A stretch of DNA of 37,222 nt from Caldilinea sp. CFX5 (lineage in GTDB: Bacteria > Chloroflexota > Anaerolineae > Caldilineales > Caldilineaceae), in assembly GCA_021405325.1 (NCBI GenBank), contig QWII01000100.1, positions 1 to 37,222 of the forward strand, given 5' to 3'. The stretch's first letter is position 1. The number at the start of each line of letters is the position of its first letter. Made by a program: the position numbers and the translations under genes. Below the pieces are notes generated by a model. It made no database searches. It was not told the origin of the DNA and saw only the letters and a program-made list of their open reading frames with translations. Below, one piece after another: positions 23,605 to 32,020 of this stretch.

Positions 23605-23970
23605 CTACAAATACAAAACGACCTCATCCCCTTCCTGCGCCACGTGATAGGTTCTGACGCGCAGCTTTTCATCATAGAGCGCCTGCCCGGTTTTGATGTC
23701 AAATTCCCACTGGTGCCAGGGGCATTTGAGGATTTCGCTCTCTCGTTCATAGCCCAATTGCGTACCGCCGGCGGAGACAACGAGCGGGCGCAATCGCCCT
23801 TTGCAGAGCGGCCCGGCCCGGTGCGGACAGCGGTTGAGCAGCGCATAGTAGCCATCCGCCACATGAAAAACCCCAATCTCGTGGCCGTTGACTGTCACCA
23901 CCTTGCGCCCGCCACTAGGCAACTCCGCCGCCGTCGCCACCACATGGCGTTCGGCTCCTTGCTTTGCCAT
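23605..23970 (-). CDS. Rieske [2Fe-2S] protein
   Basis: The product has 121 residues from the ATG at 23970 (GGAAAGAG upstream, 25 bp after the amidohydrolase stop). Cluster ligands are Cys48 and His50 in CPH and Cys83 and His86 in CPWH. The spacing between the two motifs is 32 residues rather than the 15-17 of classical Rieske ferredoxins, a longer loop seen in some stand-alone members. There is no membrane anchor, so it is a soluble electron carrier or a ferredoxin part of an oxygenase. The gene follows the amidohydrolase in the same direction, so both probably work in the same (aromatic or heterocyclic) degradation step. Confidence 0.88.
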   Translation of the reverse strand: MAKQGAERHVVATAAELPSGGRKVVTVNGHEIGVFHVADGYYALLNRCPHRAGPLCKGRLRPLVVSAGGTQLGYERESEILKCPWHQWEFDIKTGQALYDEKLRVRTYHVAQEGDEVVLYL

Positions 23971-23995
23971 TGCTTGCTCTCTTTCCTTTGGTTGC

Positions 23996-25153
23996 CTACA
24001 GCCGCGCCCCATACAACGCTCGCGCATTCTCCACCATCACCCGTTGCCGCAAGGCCGGGTCGGCGTCGGCGAGGACGGTGCTGGGTTCGTCCCAATCCCA
24101 GTGGGGGTAGTCACTGGCAAAGACCAGGATCTCATCGGCCCACATCCAGCGCAGGAAGGTCTCCCGGTCTGCTTTGCTGGGGAAATTGGGCAGCGGTTGC
24201 GTGCCAAAGCGGATATTGCCGCGCAAATATTCGCTGGGCAATTTTTTGACCCACGGCGTGTAATCGCGCAGCCCCTTCCAGTCGCCATCCATATGCCACA
24301 TCAACCCCGGCACCCAGAAAACATCATGCTCAATAAAGAGGAATTTGAAGTTGGGGAATTTTTCAAAGACGCCTTCACAAATGAGGCTGGAAACATGGGC
24401 CATTGCAATTTGGGGGCGCGCCATGCGCATCTCTAAATAATAGGTGGGAAAACCCGCGGCAGTGGGCGGGGCGGCGACGCCGGCTCCCTCGGCGCCAAAG
24501 TGGACGCACATGGGCAGACCGTGTCGTTCACAGGCGGCATAGATCGGATGATAGAAGCGGTTGCCAAAGGGCATCCGTGCGCCGGCAGGCATCAAGACCT
24601 GGACAAAAGCAGGGTTGTCCGCCAGCCGTTCGATCTCGGCGACGGCTTGTTCCGGGTCTTGCGGCGCAATGTGGATCGAAGCGCGCAAGCGCTTATCTTT
24701 GGCGATCCAATGCTCCAATGTCCACTCATTAAAGGCGCGACAGTAAGCCGCCGCATAGTCGGCATCGGGGTGAACCGCTGCCGAGTAGGGGCCGCCGGTG
24801 AGGACGGCAATGCTCAGATCATAGCGATCCAGGTGGCGTTCAATGGCGACGGCAGGGTCGGTGGCGGGGTTGATATCCTTGCCGTCCCACAGGTCATGGC
24901 GGGCGCCACTGCCGGGCATATTCGTGTAGCCAATGCCGGGCATCATGGCGCCGAAATCTTTAATGTATTCCACATATTGGCGCGGCAAGTAGGGGAAAAG
25001 CACATCCGGTTTGTCCGATTGATGGTGCACATCACAATCGATCACGGCGAGCGCCGGCTTGGGCGGCTTGGGCGTGGCGACGGCTTTGGGACGGGCGGCG
25101 CGGCCATTGCTTCGGCTGCGTGGCGGCGCCTCAATGGTTGGCGTAAGCGTCAT
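23996..25153 (-). CDS. Amidohydrolase family protein (amidohydrolase_2/ACMSD-like)
   Basis: The product has 385 residues from the ATG at 25153, selected for the GGAGG site; the longer frame has none. A basic, Pro-rich N-terminus of ~33 residues precedes the TIM barrel. Metal-binding signs: IDCDVHHQ (Asp41/His43), VHFG (His218), HVSSL (His253) and FASDYPHWDWDEP (Asp348). This is the layout of the amidohydrolase_2 group that includes metal-dependent decarboxylases such as ACMSD and gamma-resorcylate decarboxylase and some hydrolases. It is paired with the small Rieske protein, so breakdown of an aromatic acid is plausible. Reaction not determined. Confidence 0.85.
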   Translation of the reverse strand: MTLTPTIEAPPRSRSNGRAARPKAVATPKPPKPALAVIDCDVHHQSDKPDVLFPYLPRQYVEYIKDFGAMMPGIGYTNMPGSGARHDLWDGKDINPATDPAVAIERHLDRYDLSIAVLTGGPYSAAVHPDADYAAAYCRAFNEWTLEHWIAKDKRLRASIHIAPQDPEQAVAEIERLADNPAFVQVLMPAGARMPFGNRFYHPIYAACERHGLPMCVHFGAEGAGVAAPPTAAGFPTYYLEMRMARPQIAMAHVSSLICEGVFEKFPNFKFLFIEHDVFWVPGLMWHMDGDWKGLRDYTPWVKKLPSEYLRGNIRFGTQPLPNFPSKADRETFLRWMWADEILVFASDYPHWDWDEPSTVLADADPALRQRVMVENARALYGARL

Positions 25154-25197
25154 ACGTTCCTCCGGTTTTGGCTGGTAAACTACGGTTGACCGCAATC

Positions 25198-25230
25198 ACA
25201 AACCAGGGTTCTGCCAGAACCCTGGTTTGT
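25198..25230. repeat. 14-bp inverted repeat
   Basis: Arms acaaaccagggttc (25198-25211) and gaaccctggtttgt (25217-25230) with a 5-base loop, upstream of the amidohydrolase gene. The aaaccagg(g)tt motif recurs in the larger hairpin at 26030-26098. Confidence 0.6.
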
Positions 25231-25304
25231 CGCTCAACAGCGGTGCGACCTATTGATAAGCAATGAAGCGCATTATAGCCTAAGACCGCTTCCGTAGCCA
25301 AGCG

Positions 25305-25361
25305 CAAAAAAACAAGCGGCGGTGACACGCAGCCCGGCAGACTGCCCATCACCGCCGCTTG
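25305..25361 (-). terminator. Intrinsic terminator of the DUF2294 gene
   Basis: A 13-bp stem, tcaccgccgcttg (minus strand, 25361-25349) with its complement (25325-25313), is followed on the minus strand by seven T. It lies 27 bp past the stop of the DUF2294 gene. Confidence 0.75.
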
Positions 25362-25387
25362 GACAAGGCGGTAGCGTAAGTTGATAA

Positions 25388-25771
25388 TTACATCATCAAC
25401 GTTGGTGTGCGGCGTAGCCCAATTTGTACACGGACACAGCCTTCATCCGGGCCAAGTTCAATGCCGGTGGAAGTAATGTAACAATTTAAGAGGCTTTCAA
25501 TCTGGCCGGCCAGGCGGGGGTAGGCGGCATCGATCCACTGATCGATCACGCGCTTCACCAGTATGCGACCGGCGGCAGTTTTCAGTAACGAACGTTCACG
25601 GGCGGTGAGAGCATTGCGGATTTCAATGGTCAAGCGATCAGGAGTCAGGTGCGCTTGTGGCTTAACGCCAGGTTGGGTGCGTAAACGGCTCCACTCCACT
25701 AAAAAGACCTGGGCGATCTGCGGTAACGCATTTGTAACCGCGCCATTCTCTGTTTGTACATTGACCTTCAT
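25388..25771 (-). CDS. DUF2294 (MpsC-like) protein
   Basis: The product has 127 residues from the ATG at 25771, with CAGGAG about 8 bases before it. It carries the pattern of DUF2294: LTPDRLTIEIRNALTARERSLLKTAAGRILVKRV followed by a helix and the C-terminal strand (CYITSTGIELGPDEGCVRVQIGL). In Staphylococcus the family member MpsC is linked to a sodium- or bicarbonate-related membrane system, but the biochemical role of the stand-alone proteins is not settled. No membrane segment is seen. It is a single gene with its own terminator. Confidence 0.78.
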   Translation of the reverse strand: MKVNVQTENGAVTNALPQIAQVFLVEWSRLRTQPGVKPQAHLTPDRLTIEIRNALTARERSLLKTAAGRILVKRVIDQWIDAAYPRLAGQIESLLNCYITSTGIELGPDEGCVRVQIGLRRTPTLMM

Positions 25772-26534
25772 GCGATTCTCCTGCCTGCTATTCACTTACG
25801 TTGACAACAACACCATTGTTGTTATCTTGTTCTAGCGACTGTGCTGCTGTTGCACCTTAGCAATTTGATGGTTGTCTGTCCGTACAGTTGTCAACATTTA
25901 CTAAAACTTACGCTGTGGCCAAGGGGGCGTCGTCGGCTAAACGGATGGTAACGGTAAAGATACCAGCCTTGAATTCCAAATGAGTTACAACGATTGGGGC
26001 AACCGAGTGAAATGGCAAAAATCTTCGCAAAAGAAACCAGGTTTTTTGGCTGATCTGTCCCCAGTGCGTTGGTTGATAGCGCAAAACCTGGTTTCTTTAC
26101 TCGCTTCGGCGCTATGTTGCATCAGACAGCCGATGGAGATGAACACAACAAATATATCATGTAATGGCCGGCGCTATTCTGACAAAATCATTACCGCAAA
26201 GACGCCGAGAATGCAAAGGTTTTCCTGTGTTTTGCTTTACGCGCTTGGCGTCTTTGCGGCGATGATCTTCACGACTCGCTTTTGGTAACGCAATTTTTTA
26301 TCAGGCCACATGAAGGGGTTACACCCATCAGCATGAAAATCAGCTTTTGCTCAAAGATTGCGCAGATTTCACAGATTTTTCTTGTTCTTTCATCTGCGTA
26401 ATCGGTGAAATCCCTGTTATTTACACATCAGGCATCATGTCTGAGGACGCCACAAAGGATGAAAATGCAACAGGGATTTCACCGATTGCACAGATTTTTC
26501 TATTCGTTAATCGGCGTAATCGGTGAAATCCCTG
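25772..26534. other. 763-bp region without a gene, dense in dispersed repeats
   Basis: No reading frame with family resemblance or ribosome site was found. The region holds three unrelated inverted repeats: aaagaaaccaggtttt (26030-26045 with 26083-26098), ccgcaaagacgcc (about 26192-26204 with about 26255-26267), and the composite 26356-26549 listed next. The gattgcgcagatt, cgcaaagacgc and aaaccaggttt words are of the kind dispersed in many copies in chromosomes of this sort. Confidence 0.5.
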
Positions 26535-26549
26535 TTATTTACACATCAG
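26356..26549. repeat. Composite dispersed repeat with a perfect 36-bp direct duplication
   Basis: The 36-bp segment at 26396-26431 returns unchanged at 26514-26549 (starting gcgtaatcggtgaaatccct). A 19-bp inverted arm (26469-26487) pairs with part of the second copy (26518-26536). The second copy overlaps the end of the HAD-menorin gene and supplies its last codons and stop. Confidence 0.85.
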
Positions 26550-27998
26550 ATATTCGATATAGTGGCCGGCATGACCGGAACCGCGCCCGTAGTAGCCCCA
26601 TTCGGGAAAGTTAAAGTCGCAGGTGATGGCGTTGGGCAGCAGGAGGAGCGCCTGTAAAAAGGCCGGCAGATCAGGGATGCCATATAGATTGACTTCGTAG
26701 CCCCATTCCCTCAGCAGACGGGCCATGCGCCGTGTCTCGCTTTGCTGCCAGTTGAGCGAGAAGCGGTTCATCCCCCAGTCAGCCAGCCGTTGTACTTCAG
26801 CCTGAAGCGCCGCCGGTTGATCGAGCAGATGACGCAGCGAGCCAATCGGCGCCTGGATGACGGCGCCTGGATAGCGGGCCGCCAGCTTGCGCACCACCGG
26901 CTCAGCCAAAATCTGGACTTCCCCGTTAAACCAGAGCTGATCCGGCGACAACCCATAGCGATCCACCAGCGCTAGACTGCGCGCAAGTCCCGCCCCGCCG
27001 ACCTTGAAATCGAGTTTGACCGCTTTTTGCGCCTGGGTGCAGGCAGCTAACGCCGCGTCCAGCGTCAGCCACCGTTCGCCGTCAACCAGCGCGCGTTCGG
27101 CAAAGGTGTCATGGCGCAAAATCAACTCGGCGCCGGTTGGGTCCACATTGACATCTAACTCGGCCCAGCGGATGGGTGATGCTAAGAACTGGCGCAGATT
27201 GAGCGGGTCATTGACCCCATGCCAGACCAACGCAACTTGTGGCGGCAGTTGCTCCTCGGTAATCAGATCAACCAGGCTATAGTCAATGCCTTGTATGGCG
27301 GCCGGCGGCAGCACGTCCAGCGGCGAGAGGAAAATCGTATCGGCGTGGAGCAAGAGAATGTCGTCAGCATTCGGCGCCTGCGCAATGGCGGCGAGGTTGC
27401 CGGGTTCGTTGTCGAGGAAGGCAATCACCCGATAGCCCATTGCACGGACATGCTCTACCCCCAGCACTTTACAGGCGGCAACCCCTTCTGTCCAGTCATT
27501 GGGGCGCATGTAGAGCAGTTCATTGGTAAAGTGGACGCCGTGCGCTTCGCCCATGCGATTTAAAGCAGCCAACGTGTCGGCGCGCATATGTTCCTCACGC
27601 CCAGTATTCAGGCCGACGGTCGTGTTGGGTTGCATTTGAAACCAGCGAATGACGGCAAAGACATTTTCAAAGGCGTAGTGAGCGGTGGCGATGATTTCCG
27701 GCGACCAATAGCGTTGGCGATACCACTCTTCGATCTCCAGGCGCGCTTCCTCAGCCAGCCCCAGCCGTTGCAAGAAGCGGTCGATCACATTTTCGTGAAC
27801 ATCAATGTCAGTGAGGGAGAGGTTGCGGAAATGGTCGGCGCCATGTTCCCGGTCATAGCGCGTCAACAAATAGAAGATCATGTGGCGTAGATCGAGGATT
27901 GTCCCATCAATATCAAAGAGGAGGAGCAACGCATCGTCAGGATACTGTTGCCGCATCCGGGCATGATGAGCAGCCAACGCCGCCATCCAGTTGGTCAT
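26535..27998 (-). CDS. HAD-superfamily phosphatase fused to a menorin/FAM151 (GDPD-like) domain
   Basis: The product has 487 residues from the ATG at 27998; AAAAGGATC lies about 10 bases before it. Residues 24-220 form a HAD domain: LLLLFDIDGTILD with Asp29 and Asp31, a cap rich in helices (50-115), VGLNTGR (128-134) as motif II region, and FLDNEPGN with Asp196 as motif IV region. Residues about 256-480 look like the menorin/FAM151 (DUF2181) domain of the glycerophosphodiester phosphodiesterase-like barrel: VWHGVND (His260), ELDVNV (Glu280, Asp282), LRHDTF (His296), KLDFK (Lys328, Asp330), LWFNGEVQIL (Asn358, Glu360). H/ExD/H is the metal-binding pattern of that superfamily. The last four residues and the stop come from a dispersed repeat. 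Last in a leftward set after penicillin acylase and a small coiled protein. HAD part firm; C-terminal assignment moderate. Confidence 0.78.
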   Translation of the reverse strand: MTNWMAALAAHHARMRQQYPDDALLLLFDIDGTILDLRHMIFYLLTRYDREHGADHFRNLSLTDIDVHENVIDRFLQRLGLAEEARLEIEEWYRQRYWSPEIIATAHYAFENVFAVIRWFQMQPNTTVGLNTGREEHMRADTLAALNRMGEAHGVHFTNELLYMRPNDWTEGVAACKVLGVEHVRAMGYRVIAFLDNEPGNLAAIAQAPNADDILLLHADTIFLSPLDVLPPAAIQGIDYSLVDLITEEQLPPQVALVWHGVNDPLNLRQFLASPIRWAELDVNVDPTGAELILRHDTFAERALVDGERWLTLDAALAACTQAQKAVKLDFKVGGAGLARSLALVDRYGLSPDQLWFNGEVQILAEPVVRKLAARYPGAVIQAPIGSLRHLLDQPAALQAEVQRLADWGMNRFSLNWQQSETRRMARLLREWGYEVNLYGIPDLPAFLQALLLLPNAITCDFNFPEWGYYGRGSGHAGHYIEYLMCK

Positions 27999-28044
27999 AC
28001 AAAAAGATCCTTTTCCAGTGGTTAGGGATGATCCGTCCGGGCGA

Positions 28045-28506
28045 CTACGGTTGAGTCGGCGCCGGTGCATTCAGTTCGTCGCGAATAATGGCGATCACCT
28101 GGCGATTCTTGAGTTCGGCATGGTCGGCCTCTTTTTCCTCGCGTTCCTTCCGTAATTCCATATCCCACGCCAGTTGGTCATTGCGCGACTTGAGTTCGCG
28201 CCGCAACAGATCATGGAACCGGGTGCGCAGGGAATAGATGGTACTCTTGGCCTTGGCATCGGCGCGATCCAACCGCGCCTGCTGCTCCGGCGTCAGCCTG
28301 CTGCGTTGTTCCTGCAACCGCTTCAGCCGCGCCAACAGATCGCCGCCCGACACCGTCATCTTGCGATTGCCCTCGCTGATCGGCACCACCACCGTCCGGT
28401 AAACTTCCCCGGCCACAATATACGCCTCCAACTCATTCGCCACCGCTTCCACCCGCGCCAGATCATCCGCCACCCAACTCAGATTGCTGCTTCCACTCTT
28501 TCCCAT
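28045..28506 (-). CDS. Small hypothetical protein, helical, charged
   Basis: The product has 153 residues; AAGGAGG lies 8 bases before the ATG. No family was recognised. The N-terminal third (WVADDLARVEAVANELEAYIV) and most of the remainder (from LLARLKRLQEQRSRLTPEQQ to LKNRQVIAIIRDEL) are predicted helical and highly charged, with Arg/Glu/Lys heptads suggesting a coiled coil, joined by a VVVPISEGNRKMTVSGG turn. No signal or membrane segment. It lies between the penicillin-acylase-family gene (51 bp upstream) and the HAD-menorin gene (46 bp downstream), probably one operon. Confidence 0.7.
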   Translation of the reverse strand: MGKSGSSNLSWVADDLARVEAVANELEAYIVAGEVYRTVVVPISEGNRKMTVSGGDLLARLKRLQEQRSRLTPEQQARLDRADAKAKSTIYSLRTRFHDLLRRELKSRNDQLAWDMELRKEREEKEADHAELKNRQVIAIIRDELNAPAPTQP

Positions 28507-28525
28507 TGTATTCCTCCTTATTTCT

Positions 28526-28553
28526 CTCGTGTCTCGTGTCTCGTGTCTCGTGT
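28526..28553. repeat. Four tandem copies of a 7-bp unit
   Basis: ctcgtgt repeats four times (28526-28553) in the gap between the penicillin acylase gene and the small coiled-protein gene. It lies in the 5' leader of the latter, 20 bases before the ATG. Confidence 0.85.
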
Positions 28554-28557
28554 CTCC

Positions 28558-31017
28558 TCACCCCGGCGCCAGCACCAACCGCTGCTCCGCCACCCCCTCC
28601 ACTGCCGACCGGCTCCACGGCATCTTGTGATAGGCCCCCTCGCGCCAGAGCATGATCTGGTCGTCATAGTTGGGGTGGAGCGGATGGCCCGATTGGCCGG
28701 TGTTGGTGATGCTCTGCGCCCGATCCCAGACGCCCACTTCATAGATCTGCCGATAACCGGCGGCGACCTGCACCAATCCCAAGGGCAATTTGGGCGCATG
28801 ACGGGTAAGATTCGGCGTGGTGCTATCACCGCCCACGGGGATCGGGCCGCGATTAAAGATATTTTTCAGCAAACGCGCACTGCCCAACGGGTGGACATAG
28901 CGCACCTGATGGGCGCGGCCCCAATCCCAGGTGCGGGTGGTCTCCCCCATCGTTTTGCGGATCTGGCGCATGGTCGCCGTCAAGGCTTCCTGTAAGAGCG
29001 TTTCGCGATCGCGCAGCCGACCCGTCGCCGCTTCAACATACCAGAACGATTGCTCATAGTCGTTCAGGATCGCTAGCAGACGAGTCTCGGCGCGCAGGAG
29101 AAAGCCGTGAACCAGAAAGAGGGGGGTGCTGCTCATGCCATAGTAGCCCCGTTTGGCCGGCCCCAACTTGTCGCCAAAGACCATTTCCAGCAAGTGAATG
29201 AGCATCTGCTGATAGATGGTGGCGGCAAAGTTGTCGGCATCCATGCGGAAATTCCACTTGCGCAGCGCCTGTAACGCGGTCTTTTCCCATGGCTCTTCGC
29301 TGTTGATCAGGGTCAGCCAGGGGGTGAATGCTTCGGCCAGCTTGCTCTGGTTGTCCAGTTGCATCTCTTCCATGTCGCGAATGGTGTGGCGCTCTTTGCG
29401 TTGCAAGAGTTCTTCCAGCCGCGCCGCCCGCCAGCCGGGGTCAAACTCAACGCCCAGAAAGTGAGGGTAATCATCGCCCACGATTTTGTTGTTGGCGCTG
29501 ACAATTCTCCCCGATTCCGGGTTGTAGAGGCGCGGCAACGCTGCCGCTGGAATCATGACGCGCCATTCGTACTCGGCCGTCCAACCGGGCGCCGGCAGCA
29601 ACCCCAGATTTTGCTCCCGCTGGGGAATGGTGCCGGCCAGCCGATAGCCAATGTTCCCACGACTGTCGGCAAAGACAAAATTCTGCGGCGGCGCGGTCCA
29701 TGCGTCCAGCGCCTGATTGAAGCCGGCCCAGTCGGTAGCCTGGTTGAGTTGGCGAATGGCCGGCAGCAACGGCCCCGGCGTATGACCTGTCCAGCAGAGG
29801 GCGAGGGGCAAGATTGTGGCCGGATCGGTGGTGGTGCGCTCTTCATTTGGTACAAGCCCGCTGATCAGCGGGCCATGACGGGTAATCACCACCCGCTCGA
29901 CATGCGGGTCGCGCCGCCGCACCTGGATCACCTCTTCGATCACCGTCGCCGCTTCCCATTCCCCTTCATACGCGAAAAGGTCAGCCTCGGTAGGATGGGC
30001 GCGTTCCAGGTAGAGGTCCTGTACATCAACCATGGCGTTGGTGACGCCCCAGGCAAGATCCTCGTTGTGACCGATGATGACGCCGGGGGCGCCGGGCAGC
30101 GAGGCGCCGCTCGTTTCATAACCGGGCGCGCTCAAGTGGATCTCATACCAGACGCCGGGAATTTGTACGGCCAGATGGGGGTCATTGCAGAGTAAGGGGC
30201 GCCGGTTCAAGCTGTGTTTGGGCGCAATCACCCAGGCGTTGCTACCCTGACCGGCGGTGGCAACACCCAACCATTGCTTGATCTGTTCATATTGGTTGAG
30301 CAACAACCCCGCCGTGTGCTGGAGCCGCACCATCTCGGCGCTGTCCACGCCGGCCAACACCAGCGGACTCTTGGCCGGGTAATCCGGCTCCAATTCGGCG
30401 GCGACTACCGGATCAAGCTGGTGGAGCAGACGTAGACGCGTCAACTCGCTCTCCCAGTTGAGGCTCAAGCTCCAGGCCATCACCTTGCCGTGGCCCAGCG
30501 TGTCGAGCGGCGTCCACGGCGCCGGGCGGACGCGCAACAGGTTGAACTCGGCCCCCAAACGACCAGGGCGCTGGTTGATATACGCGTTCACCCCGTCGGC
30601 ATACCAGCTTAGCCACTGCTGTGTCTCCTCGTCCAGGCTCGCTAGTTCGGCTTCTGCCGCACGCCAGAAACCGACAATGCGGCTAAACCGGTCGGCCTCT
30701 AACGCTGCTGCGCCAAAGACTTCGGCCAGGGCGCCACGGGCAATGCGCCGGTTCTGTTCCATCTGCCAGAGGCGATCTTGGGCATGGACAAAACCCTGCG
30801 CCCGCAGCAGATCGGCGAGATTTTGCGCATAGAGATGGGGGACGCCATGTTTGTCGCGCAGAATTTCCACCGGCGCCGTCAGCCCCGGCAGCCGCAAGCT
30901 CCCTTCCAATTGCGGGTTGCTGCGCTGAATTGACCACCAATAGAGATAGACGAAAAACGCACCTAACGGCAGAATAATCAACAAAAAGATCAGAAGCAAC
31001 GTTGTCATAAAGTCCAT
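28558..31017 (-). CDS. Penicillin acylase family (S45) N-terminal-nucleophile hydrolase
   Basis: The product has 819 residues from the ATG at 31017 (an ATG three codons later is also possible; neither has a strong site). A hydrophobic helix at about 5-27 (LLLIFLLIILPLGAFFVYLYWW) anchors or exports it. The alpha part includes VEILRDKHGVPHLYAQNLADLLRAQGFVHAQDRLWQME. Self-cleavage is expected before the nucleophile Ser259 in GQGSNAWVIAP, as in penicillin G acylase and acyl-homoserine-lactone acylases. The beta part includes RPLLCNDPHLAVQIPGVWYE and GHNEDLAWGVTN. The enzyme hydrolyses an amide bond of an acylated amine outside the membrane; the natural substrate is uncertain (quorum-sensing lactones or acylated amines are known for relatives). 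It leads a leftward set of three genes. Confidence 0.93.
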   Translation of the reverse strand: MDFMTTLLLIFLLIILPLGAFFVYLYWWSIQRSNPQLEGSLRLPGLTAPVEILRDKHGVPHLYAQNLADLLRAQGFVHAQDRLWQMEQNRRIARGALAEVFGAAALEADRFSRIVGFWRAAEAELASLDEETQQWLSWYADGVNAYINQRPGRLGAEFNLLRVRPAPWTPLDTLGHGKVMAWSLSLNWESELTRLRLLHQLDPVVAAELEPDYPAKSPLVLAGVDSAEMVRLQHTAGLLLNQYEQIKQWLGVATAGQGSNAWVIAPKHSLNRRPLLCNDPHLAVQIPGVWYEIHLSAPGYETSGASLPGAPGVIIGHNEDLAWGVTNAMVDVQDLYLERAHPTEADLFAYEGEWEAATVIEEVIQVRRRDPHVERVVITRHGPLISGLVPNEERTTTDPATILPLALCWTGHTPGPLLPAIRQLNQATDWAGFNQALDAWTAPPQNFVFADSRGNIGYRLAGTIPQREQNLGLLPAPGWTAEYEWRVMIPAAALPRLYNPESGRIVSANNKIVGDDYPHFLGVEFDPGWRAARLEELLQRKERHTIRDMEEMQLDNQSKLAEAFTPWLTLINSEEPWEKTALQALRKWNFRMDADNFAATIYQQMLIHLLEMVFGDKLGPAKRGYYGMSSTPLFLVHGFLLRAETRLLAILNDYEQSFWYVEAATGRLRDRETLLQEALTATMRQIRKTMGETTRTWDWGRAHQVRYVHPLGSARLLKNIFNRGPIPVGGDSTTPNLTRHAPKLPLGLVQVAAGYRQIYEVGVWDRAQSITNTGQSGHPLHPNYDDQIMLWREGAYHKMPWSRSAVEGVAEQRLVLAPG

Positions 31018-31120
31018 TCTTGTCCGATTTGCTGGATCTGGCTGCAAAACCGCTTACAGTTTATCATACGAGCGCTAGGATAGTGTAGAATGAAAGTGAC
31101 AAGCAGTTGGTTTACGCAGC

Positions 31121-31219
31121 GTAACCACTAAGCCTGCTCGTCGCCGGTCCGTGACCGGCGGCCCAATCGTCGTCGTCGGAAACCCTTTGGGTATGGCTCA
31201 GCGCGGGCTTAGGAGTTAC
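31121..31219. mobile_element. MITE-like palindromic element, copy 2 (diverged)
   Basis: Ends gtaaccactaag and cttaggagttac each have one change from the other copies. The left inner block gccggtccgtgaccggc matches copy 3 exactly, but the right inner half has diverged and the stem is largely lost; no flank duplication is visible. It lies just upstream of the amidotransferase gene. Confidence 0.5.
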
Positions 31220-31245
31220 CAAAAAAAAGGAAAGTCAGCATCACT

Positions 31246-32004
31246 ATGTCAGCCATGTCTATCCCACTCTGGATCGGGGTAACGACGCGCCACGGGGATC
31301 CGACCTGGGTGCAGAACAACACGCGCAATTATCTTCAGGTGCTCCAGGCCTCCGGGGCGATTCCGGTGGTTTTATCGCCGGACTGCCCGACAAGCTTGCC
31401 CGACGGCTCGACGGTGCAGCCGGATGAAGCGGGCCGGCTGCCGGCGACGCTTCTTGACCGCCTACATGGGCTGATCCTGTCCGGCGGCGGTGATGTCCAC
31501 CCCAAATATTTTGGGCAGGAACTGGCCGGCGCCGAACCGGAGTCGATTGACTTGAAGCGGGATGAATTGGAATTAGCCCTGGCCCAAGCGGCGCTGGCGC
31601 GCGATGTACCCCTCTTCGCCATCTGTCGCGGTTGTCAAGTCTTAAATGTGGCCGCCGGCGGGGGGATGGTGCAACATTTGCCGGGTCATCGCTCGCCCAA
31701 AGATAGTACGGCCTTTCATGATGTGACCATTGCCCCTACCAGTCGTTTTCAGGCGATTGTCGGCATGGACCGGTTGCCGGTCAACACCTTTCACCACCAG
31801 GGCATGGATCTGGCATCAATGGCGCCGCTCTTTACGCCGGTCGCGCTGGCCCAGCCCGATGAATGGTTGGTGGAAGCCTACGAGAGTCGCCAACACCGCT
31901 GGGTGATTGGCGTCCAGTGGCACCCGGAGCGGGTCTTTGAATTGGATCCGGGGCATCGCCGCCTATGGTCGAGTTTTCTGGCGGTCTGTCAGGCGCATCG
32001 GTAG
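31246..32004 (+). CDS. Class I glutamine amidotransferase-like hydrolase (gamma-glutamyl-GABA hydrolase type)
   Basis: The product has 252 residues (AAAGGAAAG is about 12 bases before the ATG; an ATG at 31255 is an alternative). It has the triad of class I amidotransferases: the nucleophile Cys127 in AICRGCQ, and His226 with Glu228 in GVQWHPE. GLILSGGGDVHPKYFG and NTFHHQGM are typical of the PuuD/peptidase C26 group, which cleaves gamma-glutamyl bonds such as in gamma-glutamyl-GABA during putrescine use. No other putrescine gene is nearby. It lies 16 bp ahead of queA in the same direction. Confidence 0.9.
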   Translation: MSAMSIPLWIGVTTRHGDPTWVQNNTRNYLQVLQASGAIPVVLSPDCPTSLPDGSTVQPDEAGRLPATLLDRLHGLILSGGGDVHPKYFGQELAGAEPESIDLKRDELELALAQAALARDVPLFAICRGCQVLNVAAGGGMVQHLPGHRSPKDSTAFHDVTIAPTSRFQAIVGMDRLPVNTFHHQGMDLASMAPLFTPVALAQPDEWLVEAYESRQHRWVIGVQWHPERVFELDPGHRRLWSSFLAVCQAHR

Positions 32005-32020
32005 GGTTTTGGGGAAAGTC

